A DNA stretch of 64,000 nt from Cognatazoarcus sp050303815 (GCA_050303815.1 JBNLCM010000115.1:13486-77485), one strand, 5' to 3'. Positions 44,306 through 53,231 are shown, counted from the first letter of the stretch. Translations and numbers: made by a program. Notes: generated by a model from the sequence alone, not told the origin.

Positions 44306-44863
44306 TCAGTCATTCCTCCACTTGATCGAGCAGCCAATGCTCGGGATCTGGTGTTCCGGACCGTGTCCGGTGCGGGCGACCTGGCGCATGGCCTCGAAGA
44401 GTTCGCGCGGCGCGTCGGTGGCCGCCGGCTGCATGCCGGAGGCGTCGAGGCGGCCGCGGTACTGCAGGGTCAGGTCGCCGTTGTAGCCGAAGAAGTCCGG
44501 CGTGCACACCGCCCCAAAGGCCCGCGCCACGGTCTGGCTCTCGTCGAATACGTAGGGGAACGGGAAGTCCAGGTCGCGTGCCAGTGCCACCATGTGGTCC
44601 CAGCTGTCCTCGGGGTAGTCGGTCGGGTCGTTGGCCATGATCGCAATGCTGCCCACGCCATCCGACTGCAGGGCGCGCGTGTCGCGCACGATGCGGTCGA
44701 TCACGGCCTTGACGAAGGGGCAGTGGTTGCAGATGAACATCACGAGCAGCCCGTTGGGGCCCCGGGCTGAGGTGGGCGTGTGCCGCAGACCGTCCACGCC
44801 GGGCAGGTCGAATGCCGGCGCAGGCTGGCCGAAGTCGCAGACCGGCGTGGTCGTTCGTACCAT
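44306..44863 (-). CDS. Thioredoxin-fold AhpC/TSA-like protein
   Basis: This 185-residue protein has a peroxiredoxin-like thioredoxin fold. GQPAPAFDLPGVDG opens it, VMFICNHCPFVKAV carries a CXXC motif at the active position, and VARAFGAVCTPDFFGYNGDLTLQYRGR contains the cis-proline region. The NHCP form is typical of a DUF899-unrelated, uncharacterised thioredoxin-like group often annotated as redoxin. The frame remains open far upstream through the antisense of rsmE, so the ATG at 44863 is the real start. Its stop sits one base from the phosphatase ATG. Confidence 0.85.
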   Translation of the reverse strand: MVRTTTPVCDFGQPAPAFDLPGVDGLRHTPTSARGPNGLLVMFICNHCPFVKAVIDRIVRDTRALQSDGVGSIAIMANDPTDYPEDSWDHMVALARDLDFPFPYVFDESQTVARAFGAVCTPDFFGYNGDLTLQYRGRLDASGMQPAATDAPRELFEAMRQVARTGHGPEHQIPSIGCSIKWRND

Positions 44864-44893
44864 CGGGCGGGCGTCTCGGAGTGGGGTGGGCCT

Positions 44894-44899
44894 TATACT
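44894..44899 (+). promoter_or_regulatory. -10 element of rsmE, possible leaderless transcript
   Basis: TATACT at 44894-44899 is a five-of-six match to the -10 consensus and lies 3 bases before the first rsmE ATG (44903). A start site 7 bases downstream would fall at the second ATG (44906). No clear -35 or ribosome-binding site is visible in the 39-base divergent gap. Confidence 0.4.
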
Positions 44900-44902
44900 A
44901 GC

Positions 44903-45628
44903 ATGATGATCCCGCGCTTCTTTTGCCCTGCAGGCCTGCCCGAGACAGGCGTCATCAAGCTGCCTGCCGAGGTGGCGCACCACGCCGACAAGGTGCTGCG
45001 CATGAAGGCAGGGCAGTCGCTCGTGCTGTTCGACGGCAACGGGCGGGAGGTCAGCGCGACGCTCGTGGCGCTCGGGCGACAGGCCAGCGCGGCGCTCGGG
45101 GCCTGGTCGGCGCCGGCGCGGGAGTCCCCCCTCGAGGCCGTGCTGGTTCAGGCGCTGGCCAGCGGCGACAAGATGGACTGGATCATCCAGAAGGCCGTCG
45201 AGCTGGGCGTTGGTGCGATCGCACCGGTGGTAAGCGAACGCTGCGTGCTTAAGCTCTCGGGCGAGCGGGCCGAAAAACGATTGAGGCACTGGCAACAGGT
45301 GGTCATCGCCGCCTGCGAGCAGTCCGGGCGCAATCGCGTCCCCGTGGTTGAGGCCCCGTTGTCCCTGTCCGACTTCCTGGCGCGGGAGTCGGGTGCCAGC
45401 CGCCTGGCGCTGGTGCCGGATGCGTCGTGTCGTCTCGCGGCACGCGCCCGACCGGCCGGACGCTGCGAGATTCTCGTCGGCCCCGAAGGCGGCTGGAGCG
45501 ACCGTGACCTGGCCCTGATCGCAGGCGGGCGATGCGAGCCGGTCAGCCTGGGGCCACGGGTCCTGCGCACCGAGACCGCCGGATTGGCGGCGCTGGCGGT
45601 GATGCAGGCCGCGTGGGGCGACTTCTGA
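44903..45628 (+). CDS. rsmE: 16S rRNA (uracil-1498-N3)-methyltransferase RsmE
   Basis: This 241-residue SPOUT-fold methyltransferase modifies U1498 of 16S rRNA using SAM. It begins with a PUA-like domain (IPRFFCPAGL, HHADKVLRMKAGQSLVLFDGNG). The SPOUT knot follows: ALASGDKMDWIIQKAVELGVGAIAPVVSERC, then ILVGPEGGWSDRDL and VSLGPRVLRTETAGLAAL, the SAM-binding knot signature. Two adjacent ATGs (44903, 44906) are possible starts. It is divergent from the redoxin gene with only 39 bases between them. Confidence 0.93.
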   Translation: MMIPRFFCPAGLPETGVIKLPAEVAHHADKVLRMKAGQSLVLFDGNGREVSATLVALGRQASAALGAWSAPARESPLEAVLVQALASGDKMDWIIQKAVELGVGAIAPVVSERCVLKLSGERAEKRLRHWQQVVIAACEQSGRNRVPVVEAPLSLSDFLARESGASRLALVPDASCRLAARARPAGRCEILVGPEGGWSDRDLALIAGGRCEPVSLGPRVLRTETAGLAALAVMQAAWGDF

Positions 45629-45671
45629 ATCAATCGACACAATAAGACCAAGAAACGGTCGGGGAGGGTGC

Positions 45672-47156
45672 ATGTTCGAGTCCGCGGAGCTGAATCATTC
45701 GGTGGCGAAGGCCCGCTACGAGGAGGAGGCGGCGCAGCTGCGCACCGACCTGCTCAACGTCCAGTACGAGCTGAAGGAGGCCGGCCGCTTTCCCGTTGTC
45801 GTGCTGATCAACGGCGTCGATGGTGCCGGCCGTGGCGAGACGCTGCACCTGCTCAATGAATGGCTCGACCCGCGCTTCGTCGAGACGCGGGCCTACGGCG
45901 TTCCGACCGAAGAGGAGCGCGAGCGGCCGCCCATGTGGCGCTTCTGGCGGGACCTGCCGCCGCGCGGCAAGGTCGGGCTGCTGTTCGGGTCGTGGTATTC
46001 GCTGGCGCTGCAGGGCGATGACGGGCAGGGCCGCATCGTGGAAGAGATCTCCGAGCACCGTGCAGCGTCCATCGTGCGCTTCGAGCGCATGCTCGCGGAC
46101 GAGGGCGCGCTGCTGGTGAAGTTCTGGCTCCACCTGTCGAAGAAGGCGCAGAAGAGCCGGCTCGAGACGCTCGAGGCCGACAGGAAGACGCGCTGGCGGG
46201 TGACCAAGGAAGACTGGCGCCGTTTCGAGGAGTACGACCGGTTTCGCCGCGTCTCGGAGCACCTCGTGCGCCGCACCAGCACCGGTGACGCGCCCTGGCA
46301 CATCGTATCGGGCGCGGACGACCGCTACCGCTCGCTGACGATCGGGCGCATCCTGCTCGAATCCATCCGCCGCCGCCTCTCCCTGCCCGACCACACCCGG
46401 CGCAGCGCGGAGCCGCCCCTGTTCCACGGCCGCCTCGACGAGCGCAACGTGCTGTCGGCGCTTGATCTGACGCTGGCGTTGCCGAAGAAGACCTACAACG
46501 AGGAGCTGAAGCAGTTGCAGGAGCGCCTGGGGCGCCTGTCGCGCCACAAGCGGCTTCGGGATCGCTCGGTGATCTGTGTCTTCGAGGGGAACGATGCCGC
46601 CGGCAAGGGCGGCAGCATCCGGCGCATGATCCAGGCCATCGATCCGCGCCAGTGCTCGGTCGTGCCGATCGCCGCACCGAGCGAGGAGGAGCGCGCCCAG
46701 CCCTATCTGTGGCGATTCTGGCGGCAGCTGCCACGCCAGGGGCGCTTCACGATCTTCGACCGGTCTTGGTATGGGCGCGTGCTCGTCGAGCGCATCGAAG
46801 GCTTCTGTACCACGGCGGACTGGATGCGCGCCTATTCCGAGATCAACGACTTCGAGGCCCAGCTGGTCTCGCACGGCGCGGTGGTGGTCAAGTTCTGGCT
46901 CGCGATCTCGTCGGACGAACAGCTGAGACGCTTCCAGGAGCGCGAGAAGGTGGAGTTCAAGCGCTTCAAGATCACCGAAGAGGACTGGCGCAACCGCGAC
47001 AAGTGGGACGACTACAGTGAAGCGGTCTGCGACATGGTGGACCGGACCTCGACCGACATCGCGCCCTGGACGCTGGTGGAGGCCAACGACAAGCGCTATG
47101 CCCGCATCAAGGTGCTGCGCACGGTCTGCGAACGACTGGAGGCGGCACTTGCCTGA
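45672..47156 (+). CDS. pap: Polyphosphate:AMP phosphotransferase (two-domain PPK2)
   Basis: This 494-residue protein has two tandem PPK2 domains. It makes ADP from AMP with polyphosphate as donor, salvaging nucleotide without ATP. The C-terminal domain has an intact Walker A (FEGNDAAGKGGSI), Walker B/lid FDRSWYGRVLVER and EINDFEAQLV. The N-terminal domain is degenerate: INGVDGAGRGETL replaces the P-loop and FGSWYSLAL the lid motif. This division of one active and one degenerate domain fits class II PPK2. The ATG at 45672 follows GGGGAGGG. It is probably monocistronic. Confidence 0.92.
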   Translation: MFESAELNHSVAKARYEEEAAQLRTDLLNVQYELKEAGRFPVVVLINGVDGAGRGETLHLLNEWLDPRFVETRAYGVPTEEERERPPMWRFWRDLPPRGKVGLLFGSWYSLALQGDDGQGRIVEEISEHRAASIVRFERMLADEGALLVKFWLHLSKKAQKSRLETLEADRKTRWRVTKEDWRRFEEYDRFRRVSEHLVRRTSTGDAPWHIVSGADDRYRSLTIGRILLESIRRRLSLPDHTRRSAEPPLFHGRLDERNVLSALDLTLALPKKTYNEELKQLQERLGRLSRHKRLRDRSVICVFEGNDAAGKGGSIRRMIQAIDPRQCSVVPIAAPSEEERAQPYLWRFWRQLPRQGRFTIFDRSWYGRVLVERIEGFCTTADWMRAYSEINDFEAQLVSHGAVVVKFWLAISSDEQLRRFQEREKVEFKRFKITEEDWRNRDKWDDYSEAVCDMVDRTSTDIAPWTLVEANDKRYARIKVLRTVCERLEAALA

Positions 47157-47200
47157 TGGTTGGTGCCTGACATGGGCGCCCAGCGGATAGAATGGAAATG

Positions 47201-47217
47201 ACGGGCGACTCGCCCGT
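47201..47217 (+). terminator. Small hairpin between pap and argA
   Basis: Seven-base arms (47201-47207, 47211-47217) with a 3-base loop lie 20 bases before the argA start. It could be a weak terminator of pap or a structure in the argA leader. No T-run follows. TAGAAT at 47188-47193 is a possible argA -10. Confidence 0.35.
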
Positions 47218-47237
47218 TAACTGCGGCGACCTGATCG

Positions 47238-48590
47238 ATGCCTGACGCGTTTCAGTACACCTCCGAGCTCGCCTCGACAGCCGACACCCAGCCCTTCGTG
47301 AGCTGGGTGCGGGCGGCCGCACCCTACATCCACGCCTTCCGCGGCAAGACCTTCGTCATTGCCTTCGGTGGCGAGGTGGCCGGGGGTGACTCCGCACAGA
47401 AGCTTGCCTACGATTGCAACCTGCTGGCCGCGCTGGGTATCCGGCTGGTCCTGGTGCACGGCGCGCGTCCGCAGATCGAAGCGGCGCTGCTGTCGCGGGG
47501 GCTCGAGCCGCGGATTCACAACGGCCTGCGCGTGACCGACGCGGACGCCCTCGAATGCGTCAAGGCGGCGATGGCGGTGACCCGGATCGAGATTGAGGCG
47601 CTGCTCTCCCAGGGATTGCCCAACACGCCAATGGCGGGCAGCTACATGCGGGTGACCGGCGGCAACTTCATCACCGCGCGCCCCGTCGGCGTCGTCGACG
47701 GGGTCGATTTCCAGTACACGGGCGCCGTCCGGAAGATCGTCGCGGACGAAATTTCGGCCGATCTCGACCAGAACAACGTCGTGCTCATCTCGCCGCTCGG
47801 GGTCTCGCCGGCGGGGGAGATCTTCAACCTCCCGATGGAGGAGGTCGCCGAGGCCGTCGCCATCGCCCTCAAGGCCGACAAGCTCATCTATTTGTGCGAC
47901 GCGCCGGGCCTGCTCGACGACAGCGGACGCCTGATCGAGTCGGTGACCGCCGACGAGGCGGAACAGATGTTCGACGAGGGGCGCGGCCTGACCGAAGACC
48001 TCGACTACTACCTGCCCTGTGCCATTCGCGCGGTGCGCCGCGGTGTCGGTCGCGCCCACCTGATCGACCGCGACAAGGACGGCGGACTGCTGCTGGAGTT
48101 CTTCACCCATCAGGGTGTTGGCACCCTGGTGAGCCGGGATCCCCTGTTCCGGCTGCGCGACGCCTCGCCGGATGACGTGGGGGCGCTCGTGGCGCTGATC
48201 GCGCCCCTTGAGGCGGAAGGCGCGCTGGTAAGGCGCTCCCGCGAACTGCTCGAGCAGGAGATCAACCGCTTTACGCTGGTCGAGCATGACGGCGTGCTGG
48301 TCGGCTGCGCGGCGCTCTATCCGTTCAGCGAAGAGCGGGCTGCCGAGCTGGCCTGTCTGGCAGTCCAGCACGACTATCGCCGGGCTGGACTGGGCGATAT
48401 GCTGATGAAGCGCATCGAGCAGCGCGCCCGGGCGATGGGGCTCGAGCGCCTGTTTGTCCTGACGACGCGGACGGCCCACTGGTTCCGCGAGCGGGGTTTC
48501 GCGGAGACGGGCCCGGATCAGTTACCCCAGCAGAAGCGGGAACTCTACAACTATCAGCGCCGCTCCAAGGTGCTGGTCAAAGCGGTGTGA
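47238..48590 (+). CDS. argA: N-acetylglutamate synthase
   Basis: This 450-residue enzyme acetylates glutamate, the first step of arginine synthesis. The N-terminal amino-acid-kinase-like domain (FRGKTFVIAFGGEVAGG, LVLVHGARPQIEAALLSRG, NNVVLISPLGVSP) carries the arginine feedback site. The C-terminal GNAT domain (residues about 300-450) has the acetyl-CoA loop VQHDYRRAGLGDMLMKRIEQRA and LTTRTAHWFRERGF. The length matches ArgA. The stop overlaps the following GTG-start diguanylate cyclase gene. Confidence 0.95.
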   Translation: MPDAFQYTSELASTADTQPFVSWVRAAAPYIHAFRGKTFVIAFGGEVAGGDSAQKLAYDCNLLAALGIRLVLVHGARPQIEAALLSRGLEPRIHNGLRVTDADALECVKAAMAVTRIEIEALLSQGLPNTPMAGSYMRVTGGNFITARPVGVVDGVDFQYTGAVRKIVADEISADLDQNNVVLISPLGVSPAGEIFNLPMEEVAEAVAIALKADKLIYLCDAPGLLDDSGRLIESVTADEAEQMFDEGRGLTEDLDYYLPCAIRAVRRGVGRAHLIDRDKDGGLLLEFFTHQGVGTLVSRDPLFRLRDASPDDVGALVALIAPLEAEGALVRRSRELLEQEINRFTLVEHDGVLVGCAALYPFSEERAAELACLAVQHDYRRAGLGDMLMKRIEQRARAMGLERLFVLTTRTAHWFRERGFAETGPDQLPQQKRELYNYQRRSKVLVKAV

Positions 48591-50245
48591 GCCCGTCGAT
48601 GTCAGGCCCGACCCAGTCCCCCGGCCTTGCCGAACCCTTGCTGGTGGTCGGCGTTGCCCTGTTCGTTGGCCTGCTGGCGGATCTGGCGTTTGGTCAGCGT
48701 GTCTCGTGGGCGGTGGGCGAGGTGGCCGGTGCCCTGGGCGGGGGGCTGGCGGCGCTGGGCCTCGCGCGCCGGCGCCAGGTGGCGTCGGAGCGGCTCGAGG
48801 CGCTGCTGGCCAGCCTGCCGGCGGTGCCGCTGACCACCATCGACAGCGGTCTCGACACCCGAACGGCCGACCTGTCGGCCCGCCTTGAGGCGGTGCTGCG
48901 CTCCGAACGCGAGATGCGGCTGGTCGCCAACACCGTGCATGGGCTCGAGGTGCTGTTTTCTCCGGAGCGCCGTCTGACCTGGGCGAGCCCGTCGGTGGCG
49001 GAGATTGCCGGCTACTCGACGGACGAGTGCCTGGCAGCCGAGGACCCGATCGCCCTGCTCGTGCACCAGACTGACCGGGCCTATTGCCACCAGCAGGCCG
49101 GGCACGCCTTCGAGGACCACGAGTCCACCAGTTTCGAGGTGCGCCTGGAGCACCGCAGCGGGGGCGTCATCTGGATCGCATGCCACTGGACGCCCGTGAT
49201 GGACGAGCGGGGTCGGCTCAGCGCCGTGCGGATGTCCGGCGAGCCGATCCAGTCGCGCAAGGAGGCGGAACTTCGCCTGCTCGAGAGCGTCGCCGAGATG
49301 CGCCGGGCCCGCTCCCTGTCCGAGCACTACCTGTTACGGACCAAGGACGAGCGGCAGCGCCTCTCGGCTGTGCTCGATGCCATCCGGCCGGGTATCGTGC
49401 TGATGGATACCGAGCAACGGGTGCTCTACCTGAATCACGCGTTCCTTCAGATGTGGGGCTTCGGGCCGGACGAAAACCTGTTCGGGATGCGCGATGTCGT
49501 GCTCTTCGGCCGTTGCGAGACCCAGATGGAAGGCGCGGATGGATATCGGCGGCATGTCGGCGAGGTGCTCGATGCCGGCCATGGCAGCGACGAGTTCGAG
49601 TTCCGCCTCAAGGACGGGCGCGTCATCACCGATTCGTCGGTGGTCGTCACGCGCGAGGGCTCCGACATCACGATCGGGCGGGTCTGGATCTTCGAGGACG
49701 TTACGGCGATCCGTCGCTCGGCCGAGATCCTTCAGCATCAGGCCGAGCGCGACGCGCTCACCGGCCTGTACAACCGTCGCCGCTTCGACGAGGAGATGGA
49801 GCGGGCGATTGCCGAGAGCCAGCGCCGCGCACGCCAGACCGGCCTGCTGGTGTTCGACCTGGACGGCTTCAAGCCTGTCAATGACACCTTCGGTCACCAG
49901 GCCGGCGACCGTGTCCTGGTGACGCTGGCCGAAGCGATCGGCCGGGTCGTCAGGCGCCACGAGATGCTCTTCCGCTTCGGCGGCGACGAGTTCGCGATCC
50001 TCGTGCCGGACAGCGAGGACAGCCACCTGCAGGAGCTCGCCCGGCGGGTGGTGGACAGCGTGGCCAGCACCGTCTTCGAGTTCGACGGGCGAGAGGTTTC
50101 GCTGACCACGAGCGTCGGGCTGGCCTGCTACCCTCTCGACGCGAACGACGCTCGGGGGCTGGTGGCCGCGGCCGACGCAGCCATGTATCGCGCCAAGAGT
50201 GGCGGCAAGAACCGCTGGGCGATGAGCGAGCAGCACGGCGGCTGA
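48587..50245 (+). CDS. PAS-GGDEF diguanylate cyclase
   Basis: This 552-residue protein has two hydrophobic helices (about residues 14-35 and 42-60), then two PAS domains (about 95-225 and 255-370) and a GGDEF domain. The cyclase active site FGGDEF is intact, with RDALTGLYNRRRFDEEM at its start. The usual I-site RxxD is replaced by RRHE, so product inhibition may be weak. It should make c-di-GMP in response to a PAS ligand. The GTG at 48587 overlaps the argA stop; an ATG four codons later is an alternative start. Confidence 0.88.
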   Translation: MSPSMSGPTQSPGLAEPLLVVGVALFVGLLADLAFGQRVSWAVGEVAGALGGGLAALGLARRRQVASERLEALLASLPAVPLTTIDSGLDTRTADLSARLEAVLRSEREMRLVANTVHGLEVLFSPERRLTWASPSVAEIAGYSTDECLAAEDPIALLVHQTDRAYCHQQAGHAFEDHESTSFEVRLEHRSGGVIWIACHWTPVMDERGRLSAVRMSGEPIQSRKEAELRLLESVAEMRRARSLSEHYLLRTKDERQRLSAVLDAIRPGIVLMDTEQRVLYLNHAFLQMWGFGPDENLFGMRDVVLFGRCETQMEGADGYRRHVGEVLDAGHGSDEFEFRLKDGRVITDSSVVVTREGSDITIGRVWIFEDVTAIRRSAEILQHQAERDALTGLYNRRRFDEEMERAIAESQRRARQTGLLVFDLDGFKPVNDTFGHQAGDRVLVTLAEAIGRVVRRHEMLFRFGGDEFAILVPDSEDSHLQELARRVVDSVASTVFEFDGREVSLTTSVGLACYPLDANDARGLVAAADAAMYRAKSGGKNRWAMSEQHGG

Positions 50246-50305
50246 GCCCGGGTCTTGGTAGAATCGGGCCATCTGCGCGCAACAATCGATCGACAAGGAG
50301 TGGCA

Positions 50306-50584
50306 ATGACCCGCATGGTCAACTGCATCAAGCTCGGGCGCGAGGCCGAGGGCCTCGATTTTCCGCCGGTACCCGGCGAGCTGGGCAAGAAGATTTTCGA
50401 GAACGTCTCCAAGGAGGCGTGGCAACAGTGGGTCCGGTACCAGACCATGCTGATCAACGAGAACCGGCTCAACCTGATGGACACCCGCGCCCGGAAATAC
50501 CTGGCCGAGCAGATGGAAAAGCACTTCTTCGAGGATGGCGGCGCTGATCAGGTGCAGGGCTTCGTGCCCCCACCGGGGGAGTAG
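50306..50584 (+). CDS. yggX: Fe(2+)-trafficking protein YggX
   Basis: This 92-residue protein supports Fe-S cluster repair and protects against oxidative damage. It starts MTRMVNCIKLGREAEGLDFPP, with the single conserved cysteine, and continues through GKKIFENVSKEAWQQWVRYQTMLINENRL and RKYLAEQMEKHFF. A perfect AAGGAG stands 5 bases before the ATG. TAGAAT at 50259-50264 is a possible -10. A strong terminator follows 22 bases after its stop. The argA-yggX neighbourhood is common in betaproteobacteria. Confidence 0.96.
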   Translation: MTRMVNCIKLGREAEGLDFPPVPGELGKKIFENVSKEAWQQWVRYQTMLINENRLNLMDTRARKYLAEQMEKHFFEDGGADQVQGFVPPPGE

Positions 50585-50605
50585 CCGCTCCCGTTGCAGC
50601 CAAAG

Positions 50606-50634
50606 AAAAGGGACGGCAGCGCCGTCCCTTTTTT
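50606..50634. terminator. Bidirectional intrinsic terminator of yggX and phoU
   Basis: An 8-base perfect stem (50610-50617 and 50621-50628) with a 3-base loop is flanked by AAAA before and six T after. It serves yggX on the plus strand and, reading the A-run as T, phoU on the minus strand. Confidence 0.9.
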
Positions 50635-50660
50635 ACTTGGTGCCGGCCGGGGCTGGCGGA

Positions 50661-51365
50661 TCAGTCGCGTGCGGCGCGCTCGATGGCTTCGATGCCGCCA
50701 TGGCGGACATCCTCGCCCTTGGCCATGTAGACCGCGTACTGGGCCATGTTCTTGGCGTGATCGCCGATCCGTTCGATGGCTTTCGCAACGAACAGCAGCT
50801 CGATGCAGCGCGAGATCGTGCGGGGATCTTCCATCATGTAGGTGATCAGCTGGCGCATCAGCGCCTTGAACTCGGCATCGACGGCCTTGTCCTGGCGCAC
50901 CACCGAGGCGGCCAGTTCCAGGTCGAGCCGCGCGAAGGCATCAAGGGACTCGCGCAGCATCGTGACAGCCAGGTTGGCGGCGTGGCGGATCGTGACGTGG
51001 GGCGTCGGCGGCGCCGTATCGGCGGTGTGCAGCGAGCGCGCCATCTTGGCGATCTTCTTGGCTTCGTCGCCAACCCGCTCCAGGTCGCGAACGATGCGCA
51101 CCACGGTCATTACCATGCGCAGGTCCACCGCCGTCGGCTGGCGCCGGGCGATGATGTGGCTGCACAATTGGTCAAGCTCGACCTCGAAGCGGTTCACGGT
51201 CTTGTCGGCCGCGATGACTTCCTCGATCTCGGTCAGATCGCCCGTCTCCAGTCCACTGACCGCGCGATTGATCTGCTGCTCCACCAGTCCGCCCATCTGC
51301 AGGGCGCGGGTTCGCATCTGCTCCAGTTCGGAGTCGAACTGCTTCGAGGTATGTTCGTTCATCAT
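50661..51365 (-). CDS. phoU: Phosphate transport/signalling regulator PhoU
   Basis: This 234-residue all-helical protein has two three-helix PhoU repeats. The metal-binding motifs are visible as ERVGDEAKKIAKMA in the first repeat and ERIGDHAKNMAQYA in the second. PhoU restrains the PhoR/PhoB phosphate response through the Pst transporter. No pst or phoB genes adjoin it here, though a polyphosphate enzyme is about 3.5 kb away. It lies 61 bases before the rpiA stop on the same strand, so the two might be co-transcribed. Confidence 0.94.
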   Translation of the reverse strand: MMNEHTSKQFDSELEQMRTRALQMGGLVEQQINRAVSGLETGDLTEIEEVIAADKTVNRFEVELDQLCSHIIARRQPTAVDLRMVMTVVRIVRDLERVGDEAKKIAKMARSLHTADTAPPTPHVTIRHAANLAVTMLRESLDAFARLDLELAASVVRQDKAVDAEFKALMRQLITYMMEDPRTISRCIELLFVAKAIERIGDHAKNMAQYAVYMAKGEDVRHGGIEAIERAARD

Positions 51366-51426
51366 GTGGGGCGACGTGTGGCGAGGGTCAGACCGTACCA
51401 GTCCTTGATGACGGAATTATTTCAGT

Positions 51427-52089
51427 TCAGTTGCGAAGCGACCGCCGGACGCCATCGGGGGTGGCGAGCAGCAGCACATCGGCGCCGCGGCGGGCGAACA
51501 GGCCGTTCGAGACCACCCCCGCGATATGGTCGATCTCGCTCTCCAGTCCGACGGGGTCGGTGATCGTCAGGCCATGCACGTCGAGGATCACGTTGCCGTT
51601 GTCGGTAACAAAGCCTTCGCGCAGCCTCGGCGTGCCACCCAGGGCGGACAGCCGGCTGGCCACGTGCTCGCGGGCCATCGGAATCACCTCCACCGGCAGC
51701 GGAAAGCGCCCGAGCGCCGCGACCTGCTTGGTGGCGTCGCAGATGCACACGAAACGCCCAGCGACGGCTGCCACGATCTTCTCGCGGGTCAGCGCGCCGC
51801 CGCCGCCCTTGATCATCGACAGGCCGGCGTCGATTTCGTCTGCGCCATCCACGTAAACCGGCATCGCGCTCACCTCGTTGAGATCGAAGAGGCGGATGCC
51901 GTGCCCGGCGAGCCGCTGGGCGCTGGCCTCGGAGCTCGCCACGGCGCCGCGGATGCGGTCCTTGATACCAGCCAGGCCGTCGATGAAGTGGTTGGCGGTG
52001 GAGCCCGTGCCCACGCCGACGATCTCGCCGTCGACCACATACTCGAGCGCGGCCATCGCCGCGGCGCGTTTCATTTCGTCCTGGTTCAT
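51427..52089 (-). CDS. rpiA: Ribose-5-phosphate isomerase A
   Basis: This 220-residue enzyme interconverts ribose 5-phosphate and ribulose 5-phosphate and supplies phosphoribulokinase in the Calvin cycle. Visible are VGVGTGSTANHFIDGLAG, AVASSEASAQRLAGHGI, YVDGADEIDAGLSMIKGGGGALTREKIVA (catalytic D, D, K) and LPVEVIPMA. MNQDEMKRAAA is the conserved start; a frame open 21 codons further upstream is not conserved. It is divergent from yidB. Confidence 0.96.
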   Translation of the reverse strand: MNQDEMKRAAAMAALEYVVDGEIVGVGTGSTANHFIDGLAGIKDRIRGAVASSEASAQRLAGHGIRLFDLNEVSAMPVYVDGADEIDAGLSMIKGGGGALTREKIVAAVAGRFVCICDATKQVAALGRFPLPVEVIPMAREHVASRLSALGGTPRLREGFVTDNGNVILDVHGLTITDPVGLESEIDHIAGVVSNGLFARRGADVLLLATPDGVRRSLRN

Positions 52090-52240
52090 GTTCGTGGCAA
52101 AGCGCGTGCGAAAGGCCGCCATTCTAACCGCAGTGCCCGCTCTGCCGTTCAAGGTAAATTCGGGTCACCTAGCTTGAGGGCGGCGTCATGTCGGGTGATC
52201 ATGGGCGACTCAAGTCAATGCAGCACGAGGAGAAACCACG

Positions 52241-52654
52241 ATGGGATTGTTTGATCAGGTGGCGGGACAGATGCTTGGTGGGCTGGCGGGGGGCGGCGAT
52301 GGCCAGTCGCCGCTGATGCAGCTGGTTCAGGCGCTGCTGCAGCAGGAAGGGGGCGTCATGGGGTTGATCGGCAAGTTGCAGGAAGGCGGACTGGCGGCCC
52401 AGGTGGCCTCGTGGATCGGTGGTGGGGACAACCTGCCGGTCAATGGCGAGCAGATCCAGCAGGCGCTCGGCAGCGACCTGCTGACCTCGCTCGCCGGCCA
52501 GTTCGGCCTCAGCGCCCAGCAAGCGGGCGACGGACTGGCTAGCCAGCTGCCTGGCCTGATCGACAAGCTGAGCCCGTCGGGAACGCTTGAAGGCAACGAG
52601 GAGCTGGTGCAGAAGGGCCTGTCCATGCTGGGCGGGCTGCTCGGGGGGCGTTGA
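52241..52654 (+). CDS. yidB: YidB family (DUF937) protein
   Basis: This 137-residue Gly/Gln/Leu-rich protein starts MGLFDQVAGQMLGGLAGG and contains LQEGGLAAQVASWIGGGDNLPVNGEQIQQALGSDLL and LSAQQAGDGLASQLPGLIDKLSPSG, the DUF937/YidB pattern. Its function is not established. It has no signal peptide. GAGGAGA lies about 8 bases before the ATG. It stands alone between rpiA (divergent) and the thioesterase gene. Confidence 0.88.
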   Translation: MGLFDQVAGQMLGGLAGGGDGQSPLMQLVQALLQQEGGVMGLIGKLQEGGLAAQVASWIGGGDNLPVNGEQIQQALGSDLLTSLAGQFGLSAQQAGDGLASQLPGLIDKLSPSGTLEGNEELVQKGLSMLGGLLGGR

Positions 52655-52805
52655 GCCGACGCCGGCCAGCGGCCACCGGCCGTTGAGGCCCGCGTTGTCG
52701 CGGCGCAGCATGATCGGGGCCGCCTGCTTGCGGTTGGCGGGCGGCTCTGCAATTCTTGATCCTCGAAAAGCCCGATACACCCCCTTCATCACCCCGAGGA
52801 CCCCC

Positions 52806-53231
52806 ATGGCGCGCGTCAAGATCGACCTGCCGGACGAGTTTTTCTTCCAGACCGACATCCTGCTCTACGCGAGCCACATGAACCGCATGAACCACCTGGA
52901 CAACGCCCTCTTGTTGTCGGTGGTGTCCGAAGCGCGGATGCGCTTCTTCGGCCGGCTCGGCTATGACGAACAGGACGTGGAAGGCATCGGGGTGATCGTG
53001 GCCGACGCGGCCCTGCAGTATCGGTCCGAGGCCCATCACGGCGAAACCATGCGCGTCTCGATGACCGCCACGGGTTTCTGGGAACGCGGATGCGACCTGG
53101 TGTGGGCCATGGACGAGGCCGAATCCGGTCGCAGGGTCGCCCATGGCAAGACCGGCGTTGTCTTCTTTGACTACGCGCGAAACCAGCCGGCCGCCGTCCC
53201 GCGCGGCTTTGCGACGCATTTCGGCGCCTGA
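52806..53231 (+). CDS. Hotdog-fold acyl-CoA thioesterase
   Basis: This 141-residue protein has the 4-hydroxybenzoyl-CoA-thioesterase-like hotdog fold. It has MNHLDNALLLSVVSEARMRFFGRLGY, where a His-Leu-Asp cluster lies in the catalytic loop, then DAALQYRSEAHHGETMRVSMTATGFWERGCDLVWAM and AHGKTGVVFFDY. The substrate acyl chain cannot be told. GAGGA five bases before the ATG at 52806 fixes the start; the frame is open well upstream but non-coding. Confidence 0.85.
   Translation: MARVKIDLPDEFFFQTDILLYASHMNRMNHLDNALLLSVVSEARMRFFGRLGYDEQDVEGIGVIVADAALQYRSEAHHGETMRVSMTATGFWERGCDLVWAMDEAESGRRVAHGKTGVVFFDYARNQPAAVPRGFATHFGA

Noticed and set aside
44864..45673. Upstream extension of the thioredoxin-like frame
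   Set aside because: It is antisense to rsmE and lacks any domain; the ATG at 44863 gives the family start.
48569..48599. Ribosome-binding site choosing between GTG 48587 and ATG 48599 for the PAS-GGDEF gene
   Set aside because: Neither start has a well-spaced purine-rich site, so the start cannot be decided from sequence.
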